Positions 57,472 to 64,000 of a stretch of 64,000 nucleotides of DNA are shown one piece after another. The notes under the pieces were generated by a model, which did no database searches, had not been told where the DNA came from, and was given only the letters and a program-made list of their open reading frames with translations. The position numbers and the translations under genes were made by a program. Source of the stretch: Microbulbifer pacificus (GTDB lineage: Bacteria; Pseudomonadota; Gammaproteobacteria; Pseudomonadales; Cellvibrionaceae). The stretch is from assembly GCF_002959965.1 (NCBI RefSeq), contig NZ_PREV01000026.1:1929501-1993500 (forward strand), written 5' to 3'. Each line of letters starts with the position of its first letter. Position 1 is the first letter of the stretch.

Positions 57472-58503
57472 TTATTCGTTTTCCAGGCTGTTGCGCAGGT
57501 GCAGATAGCTGTCCATGCGCCGCTGGCTGATGTCGCCGCGTTCCAGTGCTTCCTTGATGGCACAGCCGGGTTCGCCCTGGTGGTTGCAGTCGCGGAAGCG
57601 GCAGTAGCCGATAAACGGGCGGAACTCCACGAAGCCTTCCAGCAGTTCCTGTTCGCTCATGTGCCAGATACCGAATTCGCGGATGCCGGGGGAGTCTATC
57701 AGATCGCCGCCGCTCGGCAGATGAAACAGTTCCGCGGCGGTGGTGGTGTGGGTGCCTTTGCCGGTGGCTTCCGACAGAGCGCCGGTACGCGCATCGGCGC
57801 CCGGCAGCAGACCGTTAATCAGGGACGATTTGCCGACACCGGACTGGCCTACAAACACGCTGGTGCCCTGGGCCAGGGTGGCGAGCAGGCCGTCGAGTCC
57901 TTCGCCGGTTTTGGTGGACAGCTTCAGCACTTCATAGCCGAGCCCGGGATAGGGGGCGAGCAGTTGTTCGAGGCTGTCGCGGTTGTTGTCGTCGATCAGG
58001 TCGATCTTGTTCAGCAGCAATATCGGGTGAATGCCGGTGGTTTCCGCAGCGACCAGATAGCGGTCGATGGCATTCGCGAAGGGCTCGGGGTAGGGCGCGA
58101 TGACGATAAGAATCCGGTCGATATTGGCGGCGACGGTTTTCATGTCGCCGTAGCGGTCCGGGCGCTGCAGCTCGGAGTGGCGCGGCAGTCGCGCACCTAC
58201 TACGCCCAGTCCGCCGGTGGATTCGCCGGTGGCGGGGTTCCAGGCGACTTTGTCGCCGGTGACCAGGGTTTCGATGTTGGCGCGCACATGGCAGCGTTGT
58301 CGCAGCTCGGAGTCGGACTCGCTTTCCACCAGCACCTGGCTGCCATAGTTGGCGATCACCAGGCCGGTCTGCTCCGGCCCCAGGTCGCCATCTTCTTCGG
58401 CGTGTTCAAAACTCTCATCGCGCCGGCGCGCGCGGGCCTCCCGCTCTTCCTGGATCTTGGCGATGCGCCACTGCTGGCGGCGGTTGAGTTTGCGTTTGCT
58501 CAT
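57472..58503 (-). CDS. rsgA: Small ribosomal subunit biogenesis GTPase RsgA
   Basis: This 343-residue circularly permuted GTPase has an N-terminal OB domain, [12 protein letters not shown] (G4), [19 protein letters not shown] (G1), [12 protein letters not shown] (G3) and a C-terminal zinc finger ([21 protein letters not shown]). It assists late 30S maturation. In Pseudomonas motA and motB lie between rhdA and rsgA; here only about 40 bases do. It is divergent from orn. Confidence 0.97.
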   Translation of the reverse strand: MSKRKLNRRQQWRIAKIQEEREARARRRDESFEHAEEDGDLGPEQTGLVIANYGSQVLVESESDSELRQRCHVRANIETLVTGDKVAWNPATGESTGGLGVVGARLPRHSELQRPDRYGDMKTVAANIDRILIVIAPYPEPFANAIDRYLVAAETTGIHPILLLNKIDLIDDNNRDSLEQLLAPYPGLGYEVLKLSTKTGEGLDGLLATLAQGTSVFVGQSGVGKSSLINGLLPGADARTGALSEATGKGTHTTTAAELFHLPSGGDLIDSPGIREFGIWHMSEQELLEGFVEFRPFIGYCRFRDCNHQGEPGCAIKEALERGDISQRRMDSYLHLRNSLENE

Positions 58504-58690
58504 AGATCCAGGTTCAGGGGCCGCGATGGCGGCGCTCGGTTTGTGGAGGGCGGCGGATTATAACTTGCAACACGGGAGGATTGCGGTACCTTGCCTCTTT
58601 TGTGCTTGCCACCTTTGTATACTCCGACCCATCCTTCTTCCATCCCATAGATATTCGCCGCCGGGCCCGGCGGCCAGACAGGAGACTATT

Positions 58691-59233
58691 GTGGATCAGA
58701 ATAATCTGATCTGGATCGATCTGGAAATGACCGGTCTCGATCCCGAGAAAGAGCGCATCATCGAGATTGCGACGGTGGTGACGGATTCGCGTCTGAATGT
58801 GCTGGCGGAGGGGCCGGTGATGGCAATCCACCAGAGCGATGCGCTGTTGGATGCGATGGATGACTGGAATACGGAGCAGCACGGCGGTTCGGGACTGGTG
58901 GCGCGGGTAAAGGAATCGCCGTTCAGTGAGCGGGAGGCGGAGCGGGAGACTATCGAGTTTCTGCAGCACTGGGTGCCAGAAGGGGCCTCCCCCATGTGCG
59001 GCAATTCTATCGGCCAGGATCGACGCTTTCTGGTGAAGTACATGCCGCTACTGGAGCGGTACTTCCACTACCGGAATCTGGATGTGAGTTCGGTGAAGGA
59101 ACTTGCTCGGCGCTGGCGGCCCGATGTGTTGGCGGGTGTTAAGAAAACTTCTTCGCACCTGGCGCTGGATGACATTCACGATTCGATCAATGAACTGAAG
59201 CACTATCGCGAGCATTTTTTTCGCATGAGCTGA
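58691..59233 (+). CDS. orn: Oligoribonuclease
   Basis: This 180-residue DEDDh exonuclease starts at a GTG with GGAGAC upstream; the open frame begins far upstream without signals. Active-site blocks are [23 protein letters not shown] (Asp, Glu), [17 protein letters not shown] (Asp) and [17 protein letters not shown] (His, Asp). It degrades di- and short oligoribonucleotides, including pGpG from cyclic di-GMP turnover. Confidence 0.97.
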   Translation: MDQNNLIWIDLEMTGLDPEKERIIEIATVVTDSRLNVLAEGPVMAIHQSDALLDAMDDWNTEQHGGSGLVARVKESPFSEREAERETIEFLQHWVPEGASPMCGNSIGQDRRFLVKYMPLLERYFHYRNLDVSSVKELARRWRPDVLAGVKKTSSHLALDDIHDSINELKHYREHFFRMS

Positions 59234-59281
59234 GGTTTTGACCTCTGTTTGTGTTGGTGGCTTGGAAGCTGGGGTGGTGGC

Positions 59282-59393
59282 GGCCGGGCACCGGGTAAGG
59301 GTTTTCAGGACCGCTGCGAGTACATCCATGTACGCTGCGTCGCAAACGTCCCTGTTTGCGACGCTCCTGAAAACCCTTACCCGGCACCCGGCC
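59282..59393. repeat. Compound inverted-repeat element, copy 2
   Basis: Outer 29-bp arms (59282-59310 and 59365-59393) match at about 27 positions and include GGGTAAGGGTTTTCAGGA. Inside are hairpins GTACAT-CC-ATGTAC (59320-59333) and CGCAAAC-GTCCCT-GTTTGCG (59341-59360). The GAGCTAGGCGCC module of the other copies is absent. Confidence 0.85.
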
Positions 59394-59491
59394 TTCGCAT
59401 TGGAGTGCAATACTCTGTAAGCAAAAATCGAAGCACTGAATAGCGACCTAAGCTTACGACGTACAGAGACAAGAATTTAAGGTGGAGTGAT

Positions 59492-59594
59492 GGGGATCTG
59501 TTTCCAAAAGCGTCGGCGACAGGGATGTCGCCGACGCAGCGTACAGGGATGTATTGAAGGGGGGCGCCTAGCTCGGTTTTGGAAACAGATACCC
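59492..59594. repeat. Compound inverted-repeat element, copy 3 (inverted)
   Basis: Outer arms ATCTGTTTCCAAAA (59496-59509) and its complement (59577-59590) differ entirely from copies 1 and 2. Inside, on the opposite strand, are the same modules: an 11-bp stem GCGTCGGCGAC-AGGGAT-GTCGCCGACGC (59510-59537), TAC-AGGGAT-GTA (59542-59553) and GGCGCCTAGCTCGG (59563-59576). Confidence 0.85.
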
Positions 59595-59651
59595 GGCGCT
59601 TCACCGCCACCGAACCTAAATCAGAGCTCGGAGTGCCCCGGGCTTGGAAGC

Positions 59652-60770
59652 TTACGATGAAACCCTTTTAATCTTCCGTTTCCTACGCCGCCCACTGCGC
59701 AACCGCTCCAAGGCCCACTCAATATGCTCCGCCACCAATGGCGTAGTGGTACCAAGAGAGTCTTCCAAAACCGCAACAATTTCCGGGGAAAAATCAGCAT
59801 TCCCCAGAGCCACCGCCAGATTCCGTTGCCACCGCTCAAACCCGATCCGCCGAATCGCCGAGCCCTCGGTTTTCCGCAGAAATTCCTCTTCCGTCCAGCG
59901 GAACAGATCCACCAGTGCGCCACTGTCCAACCCGTGGCGCGGGTGGAAAGCGGACTCGCCGGTGGGTTTGGCGAACTTGTTCCACGGGCAGATGATCTGA
60001 CAGTCGTCGCAGCCGAACACCCGGTTGCCCATGGGCTCGCGGAACTCCTCCGGGATCGAACCCTTGTTCTCGATGGTCAGGTAGGAAATGCAGCGGCGCG
60101 CGTCCAGGGTGTAGGCGTCCACGAACGCATCCGTCGGGCACACCTTCAGGCACGCCGTGCACTCGCCGCACTGATTGGGTTCTTCGCTCACGTCTACCGG
60201 CAGCGGCAGGTTGGTGTAGATCTCGCCGAGAAAAAACCAGCTGCCCGCCTGGCTGTTGATCAGCATGCAGTTCTTGCCGATCCACCCGAGCCCGGCCTTT
60301 TCCGCCAGCGCCCGTTCCATCACCGGCGCACTGTCGGTGAAAGCGCGGCCACTCGCGGCGATGTCGCGCTCCTCGCAATAGCGATCGATCTGCTGCGCCA
60401 GCTGCGCCAGTCGCTTGCGGATCAGTTTGTGATAATCGCGGCCGTTGGCGTAGCGGGAGACATAAGCCTTGTCCGGGTCCTTCAGAATCTGCACCGGCTG
60501 CGTGTCCGGTGGCAGGTAGTCCAGGCGCACGCTGATGACTCTCAGAGTGCCTTCCTCCAGCAGCTCCGGCCGCCAACGCTTGTTACCGTGTGCGCCCATC
60601 CACTCCATGTCGCCGTTGTAGCCGGCATCCAGCCACGCCTGCAACCGCTCGCCGTGCTGCTCCAGCCTGCAGTCGGTAATTCCCACCTGCTGGAAACCCA
60701 GCTCGCGGCCCCGCAGGCGAATCTGTTCAGCGAGGGCGGCCATGGTCTGTGGGTCTGGTATAGCGCTCAT
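59652..60770 (-). CDS. queG: Epoxyqueuosine reductase
   Basis: This 372-residue enzyme starts at the ATG at 60770 (an upstream in-frame start at 60851 would overlap the promoter region of nnr). It catalyses the last step of queuosine synthesis in tRNA, using cobalamin. Two 4Fe-4S motifs are visible, CGECTACLKVCPTDAF and CDDCQIICPWN, along with FTDSAPVMERALAEKAGLGWIGKNCMLI. A C-terminal HEAT-like region and a basic tail (RSGRRRKRKIKR) follow. Confidence 0.96.
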   Translation of the reverse strand: MSAIPDPQTMAALAEQIRLRGRELGFQQVGITDCRLEQHGERLQAWLDAGYNGDMEWMGAHGNKRWRPELLEEGTLRVISVRLDYLPPDTQPVQILKDPDKAYVSRYANGRDYHKLIRKRLAQLAQQIDRYCEERDIAASGRAFTDSAPVMERALAEKAGLGWIGKNCMLINSQAGSWFFLGEIYTNLPLPVDVSEEPNQCGECTACLKVCPTDAFVDAYTLDARRCISYLTIENKGSIPEEFREPMGNRVFGCDDCQIICPWNKFAKPTGESAFHPRHGLDSGALVDLFRWTEEEFLRKTEGSAIRRIGFERWQRNLAVALGNADFSPEIVAVLEDSLGTTTPLVAEHIEWALERLRSGRRRKRKIKRVSS

Positions 60771-60828
60771 GAAGGGATGGTCACGAAATTGGCAGTGGCC
60801 GTGTGCGGCGGTTTGGGGGTGGAGACGG

Positions 60829-60834
60829 TATAAT
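60829..60834 (+). promoter_or_regulatory. Candidate -10 for nnr
   Basis: A perfect TATAAT 59 bases before the nnr ATG. No clear -35 at the expected distance. Confidence 0.4.
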
Positions 60835-60892
60835 CGCCGGTATTTTGCCACAGTTTAAAAATTGACCACAGCTGGAATGCAGTAGCCTCTCT

Positions 60893-62395
60893 ATGGACAG
60901 TCAGAATCCCTCCCCCTCAACGCCGCAACCACTCTACAGCGCCGAGGCCGTACGGCAGCTGGACAGGCTTGTGATCGGTCAGCAGCAGATCCCCGCTATT
61001 GTACTGATGAAGCGTGCCGGCCGCGCGGCGCTTGATTTTCTGCGCAGCCGCTGGCCGGAGGTCGACGCAATTCAGGTGTTCTGCGGTGGTGGCAACAACG
61101 GTGGCGATGGCTATGTGATGGCCGGGCTCGCCGCTCAGCGCCAGATTCCTGTGACTGTGTTTGTGGGCATGCCGGCAAACAAACTGAAGGGCGAGGCGCT
61201 GGAGGCCTATGGCTTTGCCGAGCGCGAGGGCGCAACGCTGGTGACCCGTCTCGAGGAGCTGCCGGCGGTGGGGAAAAACACCGTATTGGTGGATGCGCTG
61301 CTGGGCACCGGCTTTAGTGGTGAGCTGCGCGCGCCGATGGGTGCGGCGATTGCACATATCAACCGTGCGTCGGCACCGGTGCTGGCGGTGGACCTGCCGT
61401 CGGGCTTGAATGCCGATAGTGGTTTTGCGGTTGACGCTGTAAACGCGGATGCGACAGTAACGTTTATCGGCCGCAAGGCCGGCCTGTTTCTGGGGCGTGG
61501 CCCCGCACTTGCCGGCGAGGTGATTTTCGAGGATCTGGGCGCAGCTTCAGAGGTCTATGCACAGATGCCCGCGCTGCTGACCCGTCAGACCGGCGACAGC
61601 CTTGAGCGGCTGCCCGCGCGCGCGGCGGACAGCTACAAGAACCAGTTCGGCCATGTGATGGTGGTCGGTGGCGACCACGGTTTCGGCGGCGCCGCGCTGA
61701 TGGCTGCCGAAGCGGCCGCGCGTGCCGGCAGTGGCCTGATTTCGCTCGCCACCCGCCCTGAGCACGTAATGGCATCCCTCACCCGTCGCCCGGAGGTGAT
61801 GGCGCACCCGGTGGTATCCGGGCAGGAACTCGAACCCTTGCTGGAAACCCCGGATGTGATTGCCGTCGGCCCCGGCCTCGGCCGTTCCCCCTGGAGCGAG
61901 CAGCTGCTGGCCCGCGCCGGGCGGGCGAACGCGGCGCTGGTGCTGGATGCGGATGCGCTGAATATCCTTGCCGGCGGCCGTGTGCTCGCCGGGATCAGGC
62001 GTGACGACTGGGTGCTGACGCCGCATATCGGTGAGGCGGCCCGCCTGTTGGGTGTGAGCAATGCGGAAGTCACCGCAGACCCGATTGCCGCCGCGAAGTT
62101 GATTCAGGAAAAATTCAGTGGAGTGGTGGTATTAAAGGGCGCGGGTACGGTGATTGTGCACGCCGACGGTGTGGACGTGATCAACACCGGCAACCCGGGC
62201 ATGGCCTCCGGCGGTATGGGCGACCTGCTCACCGGCGTGATCGCCGCGCTGATCGGCCAGGGTATGGCCCTGCCGGCAGCGGCCCGTCTCGGGGTGTGGT
62301 TGCACGGCGAGGCCGGCAACCGCGCGGCGGCTGACGGCCAGCGTGGGCTTCTCGCCACGGACCTGCTGCCGCATATCCGCGCCCTTGTGGATTGA
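60893..62395 (+). CDS. nnr: Bifunctional NAD(P)HX epimerase/dehydratase
   Basis: This 500-residue fusion repairs hydrated NAD(P)H. The N-terminal epimerase (YjeF_N, about residues 15-225) has FCGGGNNGGDGYVMAGLA and AVDLPSGLNADSG. The C-terminal ADP-dependent dehydratase, a ribokinase-like fold (about 235-495), has VVGGDHGFGGAALMAAEAAARAGSG and the active-site NTGNPGMASGGMGDLLTG. It lies next to tsaE as in most Gammaproteobacteria. Confidence 0.97.
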   Translation: MDSQNPSPSTPQPLYSAEAVRQLDRLVIGQQQIPAIVLMKRAGRAALDFLRSRWPEVDAIQVFCGGGNNGGDGYVMAGLAAQRQIPVTVFVGMPANKLKGEALEAYGFAEREGATLVTRLEELPAVGKNTVLVDALLGTGFSGELRAPMGAAIAHINRASAPVLAVDLPSGLNADSGFAVDAVNADATVTFIGRKAGLFLGRGPALAGEVIFEDLGAASEVYAQMPALLTRQTGDSLERLPARAADSYKNQFGHVMVVGGDHGFGGAALMAAEAAARAGSGLISLATRPEHVMASLTRRPEVMAHPVVSGQELEPLLETPDVIAVGPGLGRSPWSEQLLARAGRANAALVLDADALNILAGGRVLAGIRRDDWVLTPHIGEAARLLGVSNAEVTADPIAAAKLIQEKFSGVVVLKGAGTVIVHADGVDVINTGNPGMASGGMGDLLTGVIAALIGQGMALPAAARLGVWLHGEAGNRAAADGQRGLLATDLLPHIRALVD

Positions 62396-62405
62396 AAGGG
62401 GGCGG

Positions 62406-62912
62406 ATGGAGGTCATGAGTAAGCAGTCTGCGGAAAAAGTGCAGTTCCTCGCCGACGAGTCAGCCACCGTGGCCGCCGGCGAATCTCTCGGTCGCGCCTG
62501 TATCGACACCGGTATGGCCGCGGGTCTGGTGATTTTTCTCGGTGGTCAGCTGGGTGCGGGCAAGACCACCCTCAGCCGTGGTGTACTGCGTGCCTTTGGT
62601 CACCGCGGTGCGGTAAAGAGCCCCACCTACACGCTGGTGGAGCCCTACGAGTTTGCCGACTTTCGTGTGTATCACTTTGACCTTTATCGTCTGGGGGACG
62701 CAGAAGAGCTGGAATATATGGGGGTACGGGATTACTTCGGCCCCGGCAGCCTGAGTCTGGTGGAATGGTCTGAACGCGGAGTGGGGGTGTTGCCCACACC
62801 GGACCTGCGGCTCGAGCTGCGGCTGCAGGGCGAGGGTCGCGAACTAAACTTGATTGCAATGAGTGACGCTGGAGCGGCGGTATTGGCCGGCGCGCACTTC
62901 GCGAAACACTGA
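62406..62912 (+). CDS. tsaE: tRNA t6A biosynthesis ATPase TsaE
   Basis: This 168-residue P-loop ATPase starts at the ATG at 62406 after a G-rich ribosome site; a second ATG at 62415 is also possible. Walker A is GGQLGAGKTTLSRG, followed by SPTYTLVEPYE and VYHFDLYRLGDAEELEYMG, ending with LVEWSERGVGVLP (Walker B region). It works with TsaB and TsaD to form threonylcarbamoyl-adenosine in tRNA. Confidence 0.95.
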   Translation: MEVMSKQSAEKVQFLADESATVAAGESLGRACIDTGMAAGLVIFLGGQLGAGKTTLSRGVLRAFGHRGAVKSPTYTLVEPYEFADFRVYHFDLYRLGDAEELEYMGVRDYFGPGSLSLVEWSERGVGVLPTPDLRLELRLQGEGRELNLIAMSDAGAAVLAGAHFAKH

Positions 62913-62964
62913 ACCGCGCGCTTCATGGAGCGAGGCCGCGCAAGCGAATCGACAGGGCATAATA

Positions 62965-64000
62965 ATGATTGGAGCAGGGTTGCCGGTGCGACTTCCAGGT
63001 ATTTTATTGGTGTGGGCGCTACTCGTCGCGCTGCCGTCTATTGCCGCAGAGGTGGAGGGGGTGCGTCTGTGGCGTGCGCCAGACCACACCCGGCTGGTTT
63101 TTGACCTGGACGGACCCGCCGAGCACAAGCTGTTTACCCTGCAGAACCCCGACCGTGTGGTAATTGATGTGAGCAGCGCAAAACTCGCCGCCACCATCGA
63201 CAACCTGCCACTGGACGATACGCCCATTTCCGCAGTCCGCTACGCCACCAAGGACAAGCGCGACCTGCGTGTGGTGCTGGATCTGAAACAGCCGGTTAAC
63301 CCCCGCAGCTTTGCCCTGCGCCGCCACGAAACGCTCCCCGACCGCCTCGTGATCGACCTGCACGACCGCGACAAAGTGGAAGAAAAAACCATCGAGCAGG
63401 TGACGGATCAACGGAAGATCCTGATTGCTATCGACGCGGGCCACGGTGGTGAAGACCCCGGCGCGCTCGGCCCCGGCGGTGTGCGGGAAAAAGATGTGGT
63501 ACTGGCGATATCCCGTGAGCTGCACAAACTCATCGACCGCGAGCCCGGGTTCTCCGCAAAGCTGGTGCGTACCGGTGACTATTACATCCCCCTGCGCGAC
63601 CGTGTGAAAAAGGGGCGTCAACTGAAAGCGGATCTGTTTGTCTCCATCCACGCCGACGCATTTACCCGCAAGGAAGCCCGCGGTGCCGGGGTTTACGTGG
63701 TTTCCTCCCGCGGTGCTACCAGTGAGACGGCGCGTTTTCTTGCCCAGCGGGAAAATGAATCGGATCTGATTGGTGGCGCTGGCAGCCTGAGTCTCAGTGA
63801 CAAGGACGATACCCTGGCGGGGGTGCTGTTGGATCTGGCGATGACGGCGACCATGAATTCCAGTCTGGATATAGGCAGCAGTGTATTGAATTCCATAGGG
63901 AGCTTTACCCATCTGCACAAGAAGAAGGTGGAGCAGGCGAACTTCTCGGTGCTGCGCAACCCGGATGTGCCGTCGATCCTGGTGGAAACCGGATTCATCA
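62965..64000 (+). CDS. amiB: N-acetylmuramoyl-L-alanine amidase (AmiB/AmiC type), 3' end cut
   Basis: ATG at 62965 opens a frame that runs off the window (345 codons visible). The signal peptide is LPGILLVWALLVALPSIAAEV, followed by an AMIN domain (about residues 32-140) for septal peptidoglycan. The Amidase_3 zinc domain has ILIAIDAGHGGEDPGALGPGG (His, metal), REKDVVL (Glu), LFVSIHADAFTRKEARG (His) and ILVETGFI at the cut end. It cleaves septal peptidoglycan during daughter-cell separation. It follows tsaE in the conserved order. Confidence 0.95.
   Translation, partial: MIGAGLPVRLPGILLVWALLVALPSIAAEVEGVRLWRAPDHTRLVFDLDGPAEHKLFTLQNPDRVVIDVSSAKLAATIDNLPLDDTPISAVRYATKDKRDLRVVLDLKQPVNPRSFALRRHETLPDRLVIDLHDRDKVEEKTIEQVTDQRKILIAIDAGHGGEDPGALGPGGVREKDVVLAISRELHKLIDREPGFSAKLVRTGDYYIPLRDRVKKGRQLKADLFVSIHADAFTRKEARGAGVYVVSSRGATSETARFLAQRENESDLIGGAGSLSLSDKDDTLAGVLLDLAMTATMNSSLDIGSSVLNSIGSFTHLHKKKVEQANFSVLRNPDVPSILVETGFI

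Overview
The window looks like part of a chromosome from a gammaproteobacterium of the Cellvibrionales/Pseudomonadales type (Microbulbifer-like is my best guess). The evidence is gene content and gene order. The blocks ruvX-algH-tonB-gshB-pilGHIJ-chpA-chpC, pilMNOPQ-aroK-aroB-gltB-gltD-hemE and psd-rhdA-rsgA-orn-queG-nnr-tsaE-amiB match the order remembered from Pseudomonas aeruginosa. The core is GC-rich. The species call is an inference from memory, not a search result.

Region 1 (about 1-15,280) is an AT-richer array of integron gene cassettes. About twenty cassette units follow one another. Each is a short plus-strand gene closed by a long imperfect palindrome (attC) that starts near TAACAA and ends in GCGTTA. 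Contents include LysE-type exporters (one 767-bp cassette is present twice, identical where I compared it), a DUF6680 protein, a DCC/DUF393 thiol oxidoreductase, a ccdAB toxin-antitoxin pair on the opposite strand, a 2OG-Fe(II) oxygenase-like protein, a VOC protein, a RibD/DHFR-like reductase and many unknown secreted or membrane proteins. Two related cassettes carry no convincing gene. An IS3-family element sits inside one attC with clean inverted repeats and a 3-bp target duplication. Several attC sites are degenerate or half deleted, fusing neighbouring cassettes. No integrase or attI is visible; cassette polarity places them left of base 1.

Region 2 (about 15.3-23.5 kb, minus strand) holds gshB, a TonB-like protein, algH (yqgE), ruvX (yqgF) and hemC-hemD-hemX-hemY. 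Region 3 (23.9-35.0 kb, plus strand) is the Chp/Pil chemosensory system for twitching motility (pilG, pilH, pilI, pilJ, a giant chpA, chpC). The adaptation enzymes pilK and chpB are absent. A strong bidirectional terminator separates it from mrcA (PBP1a, minus).

Region 4 (38-51 kb, plus strand) is pilMNOPQ, which builds the type IV pilus alignment complex and secretin, followed by aroK, aroB, gltB and gltD. A possible small RNA or attenuated leader precedes gltB. An NhaC-type antiporter on the minus strand follows gltD. Region 5 (52.7-64 kb) carries hemE, a degenerate HD-GYP protein, psd, rhdA, rsgA, orn, queG, nnr, tsaE and the start of an amiB/amiC-type amidase cut by the window edge. Three copies of an unusual nested inverted-repeat element lie in the gaps psd/rhdA and orn/queG.
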